Assembly (NCBI GenBank): GCA_902518895.1
Contig: CABYHL010000003.1
Span: 26,196-90,195 of the forward strand
Length of the DNA stretch: 64,000 nucleotides
DNA from: an uncultured Alphaproteobacteria bacterium
Lineage (GTDB): Bacteria > Pseudomonadota > Alphaproteobacteria > HIMB59 > GCA-002718135
Direction of reading: 5' to 3'
Shown: piece by piece, positions 43,485 to 52,060 of the stretch
How the letters are laid out: every line of letters begins with the position of its first letter
Position numbering within the stretch: position 1 is the first letter of the stretch
Program-made: the position numbers and the translations under genes
Notes under the pieces: generated by a model
What the model saw: the letters and a program-made list of their open reading frames with translations, nothing else
What the model was told of the DNA's origin: nothing
Databases searched by the model: none

Positions 43485-45116
43485 ATGAGTAATTTTGATA
43501 CAAACCTAGATAAAAATTCAGCCAATTTTGTTCCACTATCACCATTAAGTTTTATAACTCGCGTGAAAGATATTTATCCAAACTATGACTCTTTAGTTTA
43601 TGGAAAAAGAAGTTACACTTGGCTTGAAACCTATAATCGGTGTACCAAGTTTGCTAGTGCATTAGCAAAAAAAGGAATTACAAAAGGAAGTACCGTTTCA
43701 ATCATAGCGGCAAATACTCCGGAATTATTCGAAGCACATTATTCTATCCCAATGACTGGCGGCGTTATTAATACGATCAATACTAGACTTGATGCAGATA
43801 CAATTGCGTATATTCTAGATCATAGTGATGCAAAGCTTCTTATAACTGATACTCAATTTTCACCTACAATGAAAAAGGCTTTAAAAATATATGGGAAGAA
43901 TATTCCTATTATTGACATTCATGATGATCAGGCAGTTTTTAAAGATGGTGAGGGTGAACAAATTGGAGAAATGACATATGAAGAATTTTTACAAACAGGT
44001 GATGACAATTATAATTGGTCTTTACCTGAAGATGAATGGCAAGCAATCTCACTAAGCTATACATCAGGCACAACTGGTAAACCAAAAGGTGTTGTGTATC
44101 ACCACCGTGGATCATATTTAATGTCTACAGGAAGTGTTACGGCATGGAACATGCCTAATAAATTAACATTTCTTTATACTGTTCCAATGTTCCACTGTAA
44201 CGGATGGGGCTATCCTTGGACAGCCGCTTTAATACATGCAAAGATTATTTGCTGCAGGTACATTGTTGCGAAAGATATTTATAATTTAATAGATAAATAC
44301 AATGTAACTCATTTTGGAGGCGCTCCTATAGTTTTAAGTTTAATTGCTAACGCAGATGAGAGAGATAAAAAGGAAATAAATCATAAAGTGTATGTATTAA
44401 CTGCTGGAGCTCCACCAACGAGTGCAATTCTTGAAAAGATGGATAACTTAGGTTTTGAAGTTATGCATGTATATGGGCTAACTGAAACATATGGCCATAT
44501 TCTTCAATGCGCTTGGAATGAAGAATGGGAATCACAATCAAAATCTGAAAAAGCTGATATTAAAGCAAGACAGGGTGTTCGTTATCCAAATACTGAAGAA
44601 GTTTGTGTCGCAGATCCAGAGACCTATGAAAAAGTTCCAATGGATGGAGAAACTATGGGAGAGATTTTAATTCGAGGAAATGTTGTAATGAAAGGATATT
44701 ACAAAAATAAAGAGGCAACTGAAGCATCCATGAAAAAAGGATGGTTTCACTCTGGTGATTTAGCCGTTGTCTATCCTGATGGATATATTCAAATAAAAGA
44801 TAGATCTAAAGATATTATAATTTCTGGAGGAGAAAATATTTCATCTGTGGAAGTGGAGAATGTTGTTGCAAAACATCCATCTGTTTCCTTGGTTGCAGTA
44901 GTTGCCAAACCAGATGAGAAGTGGGGTGAAACACCATGTGCTTTTGTAGAATTAGCACCTGGAAAAAATGCCACAGAAGAGGATATAATTCAGTTTTGTA
45001 AAGAAAATATGGCTGGATTTAAAAGACCAAAGCATGTAATCTTTGGTGAATTACCAAAAACTTCAACAGGGAAGATACAAAAGTTTGAATTAAGAACAAA
45101 AGCAAAGGAGTTATAA
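43485..45116 (+). CDS. Acyl-CoA synthetase (AMP-forming)
   Basis: Activates a carboxylic acid to its CoA thioester. SLSYTSGTTGKPKGVVYHHRG near residue 186 is the AMP-binding P-loop. YGLTETYG, GWFHSGDLAVVYPDGYIQIKDR and a C-terminal LPKTSTGKIQK with catalytic Lys complete the ANL enzyme set. The sequence resembles medium-chain/AlkK-type and DmdB-type (methylmercaptopropionyl-CoA) ligases, and I cannot separate these. It starts 38 bases after the fadB-like gene, and its stop overlaps metY by one base. Confidence 0.9.
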   Translation: MSNFDTNLDKNSANFVPLSPLSFITRVKDIYPNYDSLVYGKRSYTWLETYNRCTKFASALAKKGITKGSTVSIIAANTPELFEAHYSIPMTGGVINTINTRLDADTIAYILDHSDAKLLITDTQFSPTMKKALKIYGKNIPIIDIHDDQAVFKDGEGEQIGEMTYEEFLQTGDDNYNWSLPEDEWQAISLSYTSGTTGKPKGVVYHHRGSYLMSTGSVTAWNMPNKLTFLYTVPMFHCNGWGYPWTAALIHAKIICCRYIVAKDIYNLIDKYNVTHFGGAPIVLSLIANADERDKKEINHKVYVLTAGAPPTSAILEKMDNLGFEVMHVYGLTETYGHILQCAWNEEWESQSKSEKADIKARQGVRYPNTEEVCVADPETYEKVPMDGETMGEILIRGNVVMKGYYKNKEATEASMKKGWFHSGDLAVVYPDGYIQIKDRSKDIIISGGENISSVEVENVVAKHPSVSLVAVVAKPDEKWGETPCAFVELAPGKNATEEDIIQFCKENMAGFKRPKHVIFGELPKTSTGKIQKFELRTKAKEL

Positions 45117-46426
45117 TGGATCCAAAAACTTATAAATTTGACACACTCAGTCTACATGCTGGTTATCAACCAAGTAAAAACGCTGGCTCAAGACAAGTTC
45201 CAATTTATCAAACAACTTCATATATGTTCGATGATGTTGATCATGCGGCAGCACTTTTTAATTTAGAAAGAGGTGGTCATATTTATAGTCGTATGTCCAA
45301 CCCAACAGTACAAGTCCTAGAAGAAAGAGTTTGTGCTCTTGAAGGAGGAACAGCTGCTCTTGCAACTGCATCTGGAATGAGTGCAATTTTTTTAACTATT
45401 ATGACTCTTTGTAACGCTGGCGATCACATGGTTGTTTCTTCTCAGCTTTACGGTGGAACAGTAAATTTATTTAGATTAACACTTCCTAAGTTTGGTATTA
45501 AAACAACTTTTGTAAAACCAAGAGATACAGAAGGTTTTAAAAAAGCTATTCAACCAAATACTAAAGGTATTTTTGGTGAGCTTGTTGGTAATCCTGGTAA
45601 TGAATTAATGAACATGCCTGAAGTTTCAAACATAGCAAAAGAAGCAGGTATCCCACTAATAATTGACAGTACTTATCAAACTCCTTATTTGTGCAGACCT
45701 TTTGAACACGGAGCTGACCTTGTTGTACACTCACTAACTAAATGGATGAGTGGCAATGGTTCTTCAATGGCAGGAATATTAGTTGAAGGTGGAACTTTTG
45801 ATTGGATGCAAAATGATAAATTTCCTTCTATGACAGAACCTTACGAGGGCTATCATGGACTATCATTTGCAGAAGAATTTGGTCCAACAGCTTTTACAAT
45901 GATGGCAAGAGCTGAGGGTATGAGAGATATGGGGCCTTGTTTAGCTCCTCAAAATGCTTGGAATATTTTACATGGTTTAGAAACTCTTTCTCTTCGAATG
46001 GAAAAACATTGTTCTAATGCTTTGAAAATGGTTGAGTATTTATCAAATCATGAGAGTGTTGCTTGGGTTTCACATGCTAGCGCACCAGGACATCCAGATA
46101 AAGAACTTGCAGAAAAAATTCTTCCTAAAGGAACTGGGTCAATGATTGCCTTTGGAATTAAAGGTGGAAAAGAAGCAGGTGCTGCTTTTATTAATAATGT
46201 TAAACTTGCGTCACATTTAGCAAATGTTGGTGATGCAAGAACACTAGTTATACACCCAGCATCTGCAACACACTCACAAATGGATGAGGCAACTTTAAAA
46301 TTTGCTGGATTATCTCATGATATGATTAGATTATCTGTTGGCTTAGAAGACTTTGAAGATATTGTAAACGATTTCGAAGATGGATTCAGAGCTGCAAAAA
46401 AACCTCGTTTAGTTGCAAACAAATAA
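45116..46426 (+). CDS. metY: O-acetylhomoserine sulfhydrylase-type PLP enzyme
   Basis: Cys/Met-metabolism PLP enzyme of 436 residues. The N-terminus FDTLSLHAGYQPSKNAGSRQVPIYQTTSY, YSRMSNPTVQVLEERVCALEGG, and VVHSLTKWMSGNGS with the PLP Lys match O-acetylhomoserine aminocarboxypropyltransferases. Such enzymes accept sulfide and often methanethiol. It overlaps the acyl-CoA ligase stop (TAATG) and is followed directly by a hydrolase. It supplies the step after MetX, although it is not next to metX or under the SAM-II element. Confidence 0.92.
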   Translation: MDPKTYKFDTLSLHAGYQPSKNAGSRQVPIYQTTSYMFDDVDHAAALFNLERGGHIYSRMSNPTVQVLEERVCALEGGTAALATASGMSAIFLTIMTLCNAGDHMVVSSQLYGGTVNLFRLTLPKFGIKTTFVKPRDTEGFKKAIQPNTKGIFGELVGNPGNELMNMPEVSNIAKEAGIPLIIDSTYQTPYLCRPFEHGADLVVHSLTKWMSGNGSSMAGILVEGGTFDWMQNDKFPSMTEPYEGYHGLSFAEEFGPTAFTMMARAEGMRDMGPCLAPQNAWNILHGLETLSLRMEKHCSNALKMVEYLSNHESVAWVSHASAPGHPDKELAEKILPKGTGSMIAFGIKGGKEAGAAFINNVKLASHLANVGDARTLVIHPASATHSQMDEATLKFAGLSHDMIRLSVGLEDFEDIVNDFEDGFRAAKKPRLVANK

Positions 46427-47242
46427 ATGAAGTTTAAAGTTCGCGGAATTGATACGTTTGCCTCCACTGGAGGCAGACCTTTTGATAAAAATAAACCCCT
46501 TATAATCTTCGTTCACGGCAGTGGACTAAGTCACATGGTTTGGGTTTTACAAACACGCTACTTTGCATTCCGTGGATATAGCGTTTTAGCCGTTGATTTA
46601 CCAGGTCACGGACTTTCTTCTGGTGAAAGTTTAAAAACTATTGAAGAAATGGGAAACTGGGTTGGTGATGTAATTGGAGCAGTTGGATGTAAAGAAGCTT
46701 CACTTGTTGGACATTCTCAAGGATGTCTTGTAACAATGGAATGTGTTGCTCAACACCCAGAAAAAATTAAAACGTTAACTCTTATGGGTGGCGCATCTGC
46801 AATTCCAATGAATCCTGAACTATTAAGGCTTGCTGAAGAGAGTAATCCTAAGGCTGTTGATCTTATGATGGATTTTGCGCACGGGCCTGCAGGACATTTT
46901 GGAGGTCACCCTGTTCCTGGCTTATATCACCTAAATGTTGGTTCTATGATAGTTCAAAATAAAGAAATTAAAGATACCTTAGGTGTGGATTTTAGAGCAT
47001 GCGATAATTATAAAAACGGACCTGAGATTGCTAAAAAATTAGATTTACCAACTCTCTCTATATTAGGTGCACAAGATAGAATGTGCCGTTTAAAAGATGG
47101 AAAAATTCTTGCTGATTATATTAAAGGCTCGGAAGTAAAGATTATTGAAGATTGTGGTCATATGATGCTCCTAGAAGAAGCAGATCAAACATTAGAAATT
47201 CTAAAGAAGTTCATAGCTGAACATTATCCGTTACCCAGTTAA
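46427..47242 (+). CDS. Alpha/beta hydrolase
   Basis: A 271-residue soluble hydrolase: oxyanion motif FVHGSGLSH at about 29-37, nucleophile elbow GHSQG with Ser near residue 95, Asp in LGAQDRMC, and His in EDCGHMMLLE. Its ATG follows the metY stop without a gap, so it belongs to the same operon. Substrate is unknown; thioesterase, lactonase or ester hydrolase roles are all possible. It may help release a CoA product or recycle an acyl group in this operon. Confidence 0.85.
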   Translation: MKFKVRGIDTFASTGGRPFDKNKPLIIFVHGSGLSHMVWVLQTRYFAFRGYSVLAVDLPGHGLSSGESLKTIEEMGNWVGDVIGAVGCKEASLVGHSQGCLVTMECVAQHPEKIKTLTLMGGASAIPMNPELLRLAEESNPKAVDLMMDFAHGPAGHFGGHPVPGLYHLNVGSMIVQNKEIKDTLGVDFRACDNYKNGPEIAKKLDLPTLSILGAQDRMCRLKDGKILADYIKGSEVKIIEDCGHMMLLEEADQTLEILKKFIAEHYPLPS

Positions 47243-47277
47243 TAAATTTTAAAAATTTTTAATAATTAATATATCTT

Positions 47278-47463
47278 CTATTGCTGATTTTCTTCTTTAT
47301 CAGGTCTTGTAAGTTCTTCGAGTTTACGCATTTCCTCTTCCATTTTAAGCTTTTCTTGCTCTTCGCGTTTCTTCTTACGTTCCTCAGCTTTCATTTTAAG
47401 CTTTAACTCTTTTTGCATTTTGCGGTCTCCCGCTCTTGATTTGTGATTAAAATGGATTCCCAT
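47278..47463 (-). CDS. Small charged coiled-coil protein (hypothetical)
   Basis: A 61-residue product: a GIHFNHKSRAGDRKMQKELK start then a nearly uninterrupted Lys/Glu/Arg helix, with no membrane or signal segment. I know no function for it. It faces the preceding hydrolase across a 35-base AT-rich gap and lies 50 bases downstream of the HIG1-type gene on the same strand. The ordered charge pattern, normal ATG and same-strand setting support a real gene, but low complexity makes this less certain. Confidence 0.55.
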   Translation of the reverse strand: MGIHFNHKSRAGDRKMQKELKLKMKAEERKKKREEQEKLKMEEEMRKLEELTRPDKEENQQ

Positions 47464-47513
47464 AATGAGCGTGTATATACTAAAAATTTAATGATTTATC
47501 TAGACTCTAAATT

Positions 47514-47708
47514 TTAATTTCTGGCAAGCCAGACAATAACGACAAAAACAAATATAGCTATAGCTTGAAAAAGTACTCTTAAACGCATTAGCTTATTACT
47601 ATGATTTTTATTAAGTTTGCCATTTACAGCCATTGCTATGACCCCAATGACTACGACTGCTAGAGTTGCAGCCATAAATAAAACTAGCACTATTTGCATT
47701 GTACCCAT
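47514..47708 (-). CDS. HIG1/twin-transmembrane family protein
   Basis: A 64-residue protein with two hydrophobic segments (about 4-27 and 44-62) joined by a basic loop SNKLMRLRVLFQA, the signature of the HIG1_N/twin transmembrane family. In mitochondria and alphaproteobacteria these are tied to cytochrome oxidase assembly or stability; here that role is inferred. Its start is 28 bases from the divergent esterase start, so the two promoters overlap. Confidence 0.82.
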   Translation of the reverse strand: MGTMQIVLVLFMAATLAVVVIGVIAMAVNGKLNKNHSNKLMRLRVLFQAIAIFVFVVIVWLARN

Positions 47709-47736
47709 ATATCTATCTATATAAAACTTTTATTGA

Positions 47737-48441
47737 ATGAAGCAAGAATTCATACATAAGGTCAGTATGGACAATATATTATTAGGCCCATCAATATCAA
47801 AACACGATAAACCTAAGAAATTAATGGTAATGCTTCATGGTTATGGTGACAATGCTGCTAATTTTATTCATTTAGCAGAACCTTTAGACCAAGATGAATG
47901 GGGAATGCATTATGTAGCTTTAAATGCACCAAGTATTATGCCTGGCAATCCAATGGGTTATCAATGGTTTGATTTATATTTGAACGGTGTTTATATTTCT
48001 GATGTTGGTCCAAAAGAATTTGAAAATGTTAGAAATTTAATAAATGAAAATGTTAAAAAAATTTCTAATACGATATCTCTTCTTACAAATGATTTAAACA
48101 TAGAGATGAGTGATTGTTTTGTTATGGGTTTTTCTCAAGGAGGCATAATGGCTTTTGAATTGGGTCAATCTCTTAATCAAAAATTAGCTGGCATAGCAAT
48201 TATTTCTTCAAGAATAATTTCAAGAGAATTTGTTCCAAAAAATTCATTTTTAGAAACACCAATATTTATTTCACATGGTGGACTAGATAATGTGCTACCT
48301 GTTTCAAATTTCAATCAATCAGTTGAAATTCTAAAAAAATATAATTTTAAATTTGTATCTCACCTTTTACCAAATGATGAGCATACTATGTCGCAAGAAA
48401 CAATAACTTTATTCCAAAACTTTATTAAAAAAAATATTTAA
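47737..48441 (+). CDS. Phospholipase/carboxylesterase family alpha/beta hydrolase
   Basis: A 234-residue hydrolase. MVMLHGYGDNAANF at about 31-44 forms the oxyanion loop, VMGFSQGGIMAFELG holds the nucleophile Ser, SHGGLDNVLP the Asp, and NDEHTMSQE the His. The pattern fits the acyl-protein thioesterase/carboxylesterase (YpfH-like) family. It is divergent from the HIG1-type gene and upstream of the HNH gene; a similar esterase-HNH neighbourhood is familiar in alphaproteobacteria. Confidence 0.87.
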   Translation: MKQEFIHKVSMDNILLGPSISKHDKPKKLMVMLHGYGDNAANFIHLAEPLDQDEWGMHYVALNAPSIMPGNPMGYQWFDLYLNGVYISDVGPKEFENVRNLINENVKKISNTISLLTNDLNIEMSDCFVMGFSQGGIMAFELGQSLNQKLAGIAIISSRIISREFVPKNSFLETPIFISHGGLDNVLPVSNFNQSVEILKKYNFKFVSHLLPNDEHTMSQETITLFQNFIKKNI

Positions 48442-48505
48442 AGTAATCGAATCTTAATATTATATTACTATTTTAATAATATGACTTGGGTGAGTAGAAA
48501 ATAAA

Positions 48506-49060
48506 ATGAGTACCGCAGAAAATCCAGCTTTGGTTCTTAATGCTGATTTTCGGCCACTATCCTATTACCCACTTTCCTTATGCTCATGGCAAGATGCTAT
48601 TAAAGCCGTTTTTCTTGAAAGAGTTTCAGTGATTGAAAATTACGAGCATGAAGTTCATTCCCCAAATCTTACATTTAAGTTACCAAGTGTAATTGCACTT
48701 AAAGATTATGTAACGCCTCAAAGAAGACCTGCGTTCACTCGTTTTAATGTATTTTTAAGAGATAATTTTACTTGCCAGTATTGCACTAATCGTTTTCCTG
48801 CCAACGAGCTGACATTTGATCACTTAGTGCCTAAATGTTTAAATGGAAAAACTACATGGGAGAATGTAGTTTCTGCTTGTACGTCCTGTAATTTAAAAAA
48901 GGGAAGAAAATTAATTCACAATACAGATATGAAACTTTTTAAAAAACCACTTCGACCATCTTCTATTCAACTACAAAACAATGGTAGGAATTTTCCACCA
49001 AATTTTTTGCATGAAACTTGGAGAGATTATTTGTACTGGGATACAGAATTAGAAAATTAA
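48506..49060 (+). CDS. HNH endonuclease domain protein
   Basis: A 184-residue protein. After an N-terminal VLNADFRPLSYYPLSLCSWQ-like region, the HNH nuclease core follows: FTCQYC, then ELTFDHLVPKCLNGKTTWENVVSACTSCNLKKG at about 107-140, with two CxxC metal knuckles and the catalytic DH. This is the conserved chromosomal HNH family of alphaproteobacteria, so I do not treat it as a defence or homing enzyme. Function is uncharacterised. Its stop overlaps the coq7 stop by four bases, convergently. Confidence 0.88.
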   Translation: MSTAENPALVLNADFRPLSYYPLSLCSWQDAIKAVFLERVSVIENYEHEVHSPNLTFKLPSVIALKDYVTPQRRPAFTRFNVFLRDNFTCQYCTNRFPANELTFDHLVPKCLNGKTTWENVVSACTSCNLKKGRKLIHNTDMKLFKKPLRPSSIQLQNNGRNFPPNFLHETWRDYLYWDTELEN

Positions 49061-49626
49061 ATTTTTTTTGAGATTGCAATAGCAGTTTTACATCCAAGCT
49101 CAATTACTTTAGTCATAATTTTATAACCTGGGGCTTTTTCCGCATCGTGTTCTATTCCAATATCATGGTGCTCTAGTTCATCATCTCGGAATTTAGAAAT
49201 TGTTTTTTTTAAATCTTTATGATCATCTCCTAAGAGCTCCAATTGTTCTTGGTAATGTTCACCGATTACTTTTTCAACAGCAACAGTACACGCCATGGCA
49301 GCTTTTTCACCCATTAAGGCAGTGGATGCGCCAAGCGCATAACCTGCAACATTCCATAAAGGAAGGAGAGCAGTTGGCCTAACTCTATGTTCTAATATTA
49401 GTTCATTGAATTTATCAATATGCTCTTTTTCTTGGTCAGCCATATGTTGAATCGTTTTTCCAAGTTTTGAGTTCTTCCCAAAAACTGCTATTTGCCCGTC
49501 ATATATTTTAGTTGCACCATATTCACCTGCATGATCGACTCTTATGATTTCTTCCAAAATCTCCCTATGAGTAATTCTATTTGAAGAGTGTTTTTTTTTA
49601 GACGCTTTTTTCTTTTTTAATGCCAT
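49057..49626 (-). CDS. coq7: Demethoxyubiquinone hydroxylase Coq7
   Basis: Di-iron monooxygenase of ubiquinone synthesis. IIRVDHAGEYGATKIYDGQ gives the first carboxylate and ExxH-like ligands, MADQEKEHIDKF the second, and DDELEHHDIGIEH the last. I start at ATG 49624-49626 (MALKKKK), which overlaps dsbB by 29 bases; an ATG at 49650 would overlap by 53. The first 20 residues are a poly-lysine leader, which is unusual. Its length, about 189, is typical. Confidence 0.93.
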   Translation of the reverse strand: MALKKKKASKKKHSSNRITHREILEEIIRVDHAGEYGATKIYDGQIAVFGKNSKLGKTIQHMADQEKEHIDKFNELILEHRVRPTALLPLWNVAGYALGASTALMGEKAAMACTVAVEKVIGEHYQEQLELLGDDHKDLKKTISKFRDDELEHHDIGIEHDAEKAPGYKIMTKVIELGCKTAIAISKKI

Positions 49627-50092
49627 AGTATCTAAATAAATAAATAGCATTTAAAATAAAAATAACTAGTAAAACTAGTGTATTAATTGAAGCAGCAGAA
49701 ATTCCAAAAAAACTCCAAATAACTTCATCACAACTAATTACCTGCTTTGATAATATCTGTGCTTTAAGGTCTGAAGCATTCTCACTGTTAGTTAACATTG
49801 CTGAACAACCTGCTGGTCCTTTAAGAATTTTATTTTCAACTCCAACATGCCATATAGAATAAAAAAGCCCGTAAACTGATGCAAACTGTATTACTAAATA
49901 AAGCCAAATTTTATTTAAATTTTTGAATAAAAATATCAAAATTAAACATATTAAAATTAAATAATACGGATGTCTTTGCTTTAAACACAACTCACATGGC
50001 TGAAGATTAAAAAAGTATTCAGCAATTAATGCTGATGATATCGAGATAAGTGAAATAATAAATAAAAGTTTTATCCAATTACGAATTATCAT
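49598..50092 (-). CDS. dsbB: Disulfide bond formation protein DsbB
   Basis: Four-helix membrane protein that reoxidises DsbA with quinone. LQPCELCLKQRHPYY at about 31-45 has the first CxxC pair with the following Arg. The second periplasmic pair is GPAGCSAM and VISCDEV. Its 164 residues fit. It shares a four-base overlap with the YqaA-type gene upstream and overlaps coq7 downstream, a neighbourhood seen in related bacteria. Confidence 0.92.
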   Translation of the reverse strand: MIIRNWIKLLFIISLISISSALIAEYFFNLQPCELCLKQRHPYYLILICLILIFLFKNLNKIWLYLVIQFASVYGLFYSIWHVGVENKILKGPAGCSAMLTNSENASDLKAQILSKQVISCDEVIWSFFGISAASINTLVLLVIFILNAIYLFRYYGIKKEKSV

Positions 50093-50673
50093 AAAAATCT
50101 AATTATAAAAACACTTCCAACAAGTAAAATAAAAAATACAATAGTTAAAATATTAAAATATTTATCAATAATTAATTTAATTTTTTCACCAAAAAAATAA
50201 AGAAGTATTGCTATTAAATAAAATCTTAATCCCCGACCAATTATAGAAACAATAATAAACAAAAAAATATTTAATCCAAATACACCACTTGCAATAGTAA
50301 TAAACTTATAAGGAAAGGGTGTTATTCCAGCACCTAGAACAATTAATATGCCAAATTCTTTGTAGTAATTTTCAAAGACACTAAAAGAATTTTCTAAATG
50401 ATAAAAGTCTACAATGTAAATACCTACTGAATTATAAAAAAAATATCCTATTGCATATCCTAGTATTCCACCCAGAACTGAAAACAGTGTACACATAAAA
50501 GCATAAAATAAAGCTCTTGCTTTAGAAGCTAATGCCATTGGTATCAAAAGTATGTCTGGTGGAATTGGGAAAAATGAGCTTTCTGCAAATGATATTAAAC
50601 TCAAATACCACTTTGCGTTTTTATGTTGTGCCTTCTCTAAAGTCCAATCGTAAGTTTTTTTAAAAAAATTCAT
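50089..50673 (-). CDS. YqaA/DedA (VTT domain) family membrane protein
   Basis: A 194-residue protein with about four or five hydrophobic helices. SFAESSFFPIPPDILLIPMALASK at about 28-51 is the DedA/YqaA re-entrant loop with its Pro and Glu, and GAGITPFPYKFITIASGVFG is the second conserved loop. The family is linked to lipid scrambling or proton-dependent membrane homeostasis; the exact role here is unknown. It leads the yqaA-dsbB-coq7 minus-strand unit. Confidence 0.87.
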   Translation of the reverse strand: MNFFKKTYDWTLEKAQHKNAKWYLSLISFAESSFFPIPPDILLIPMALASKARALFYAFMCTLFSVLGGILGYAIGYFFYNSVGIYIVDFYHLENSFSVFENYYKEFGILIVLGAGITPFPYKFITIASGVFGLNIFLFIIVSIIGRGLRFYLIAILLYFFGEKIKLIIDKYFNILTIVFFILLVGSVFIIRFL

Positions 50674-50749
50674 TTAATTTTATTTTTTTTATAATTTTGA
50701 TTTATACTATTAACTATCTTAAATCTAAATTATCATAGATATTACTTAA

Positions 50750-51946
50750 ATGGAAAATATAGAGACTAAAGAATTAAAAACGGCATTTTATGCAACTTTT
50801 TCACAGGGGTTCTTTGCAACATTAACCTTCAGTATGTTTATGGTAAATTCACCAATTCTTTTTGATTTGATTGGTATGACAAAAATAGAATTTTCTATAG
50901 GATTTATTATTTTTGGTATTTGTAATGTAATTACAAACCAACTTACAACCCGTTTTTTACTCCCAAAAATAGGAAGCACAAATTGTTTAATTATAGCAAG
51001 ATTATTATATGCTTTTATTCCTTTTTCTGTGTTTTACTTTTCTTCATATAATTTTTTTATTTTCGTATCTATGTTGTGGGGTATTTCTATTGGAATACAA
51101 GCTCCTAATATTTTTACACAAGTTGCGATAATAGAAGAAAAAACAAAAAAAATTCTTAATCCAATATTTAAATCATCCTTTAATTTTGGTTTTCTATCTG
51201 GAGCAGGAATATCTAGTTTATGTCTTGGTTTGGAAATTGACCCTGTATACACTACTTTTATTGTAGGTTTGTTTGTTTTTGTATCAACTTTGACTATGTA
51301 TTTTTTTGGAATGAATATGAAATATGATGTTGTTAATAAGGATCCAAGATTTTCAATTCCAAATTATAAAATTATCATGTTTGCATCAATTAATATGTGT
51401 ATTATCGCATTTATGGGAATAATAATTCAATGGTCACCTTTATGGCTCGTTACTGATCTTGCTGCACCAATTTTTTTAGTTGGTTCAATAGTTATTTTTT
51501 TTAATGTAGGTGAGATTATAAGTAATTTGTTTGCGTCAAAATTAATTACAAAACTTGGTGAAGTAATTGTAGGTCCATGTTTTGCAATGGTTGGATCAAC
51601 AATATTAGTGATAAGTATTTTTTCTCAAAATATAATTATTATTTTTATAGCAATAACACTTTTTGGAATGTTAATTTCCAATGTTATGCCCATAGTATTT
51701 AGACAAGCAGTAAAAAATTCTCAAAATCCAATCCCAGTTACTATTTCTCATGTATCAAGTATTGCTTTTGTCGGAGCTATATTTGGACCTGCTGTTGTTG
51801 GAATTTCAGCTGAAACCTTTGGTTTAACGTTTAATATGTATGCATTAGGCGTTGTAATGTTTTTGATTGCTTTACTAATGTTTTTTATAATGCGTGAAGA
51901 TAAATTGGTAGGAGTAGAGGGAATCGAACCCACACCACCGAAGTGA
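50750..51946 (+). CDS. MFS transporter running into a tRNA gene
   Basis: A 398-residue membrane protein with about twelve hydrophobic segments and an MFS layout (SIGIQAPNIFTQVA in the first half, VGPCFAMVGSTILVIS in the second). Substrate is unknown. The true protein seems to end near FFIMRED. The last 12 codons and the stop (51908-51946) are read from the antisense strand of tRNA-Leu, giving the tell-tale peptide VEGIEPTPP. Either the native stop was lost and the tRNA supplies a new one, or this tail is natural in the lineage. The rest looks intact. Confidence 0.85.
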   Translation: MENIETKELKTAFYATFSQGFFATLTFSMFMVNSPILFDLIGMTKIEFSIGFIIFGICNVITNQLTTRFLLPKIGSTNCLIIARLLYAFIPFSVFYFSSYNFFIFVSMLWGISIGIQAPNIFTQVAIIEEKTKKILNPIFKSSFNFGFLSGAGISSLCLGLEIDPVYTTFIVGLFVFVSTLTMYFFGMNMKYDVVNKDPRFSIPNYKIIMFASINMCIIAFMGIIIQWSPLWLVTDLAAPIFLVGSIVIFFNVGEIISNLFASKLITKLGEVIVGPCFAMVGSTILVISIFSQNIIIIFIAITLFGMLISNVMPIVFRQAVKNSQNPIPVTISHVSSIAFVGAIFGPAVVGISAETFGLTFNMYALGVVMFLIALLMFFIMREDKLVGVEGIEPTPPK

Positions 51947-51990
51947 CCGGATTTTGAATCCGGCGCGTCTACCAGTTCCGCCATACTCCC
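51906..51990 (-). tRNA. tRNA-Leu(CAA)
   Basis: An 85-base class II tRNA including an encoded CCA (51908-51906). The acceptor GGGAGTA pairs with TACTCCT. The anticodon stem is CCGGA/TCCGG around TTCAAAA, so the anticodon is CAA, for UUG leucine codons. The variable arm is a CAC-TTCG-GTG hairpin. The T arm GTGGG-TTCGATT-CCCTC has one U-U mismatch at its second pair. It lies 70 bases downstream of the flavin-reductase gene on the same strand and may be cotranscribed with it. Confidence 0.97.
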
Positions 51991-52060
51991 TTAGTTAAGG
52001 TTTACTCTGGATTTAATTATTAGTCTATTAGTTTTAATGATTTATTTATTTTTATTACGA

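Noticed and set aside
47243-47277. Bidirectional terminator between convergent genes (AAATTTTAAAAATTTTT)
   Set aside because: Only A-T pairs in an AT-rich gap; not distinguishable from background.
48506-49060. HNH nuclease as a defence or homing system
   Set aside because: It belongs to a housekeeping-type chromosomal HNH family of alphaproteobacteria, stands between ordinary genes and has no methylase or partner nuclease nearby.
51748-51984. Minus-strand frame beginning MAELVDAPDSKSGHFGG
   Set aside because: This peptide is the usual false translation of a tRNA-Leu gene, and the remainder is antisense to the MFS gene.
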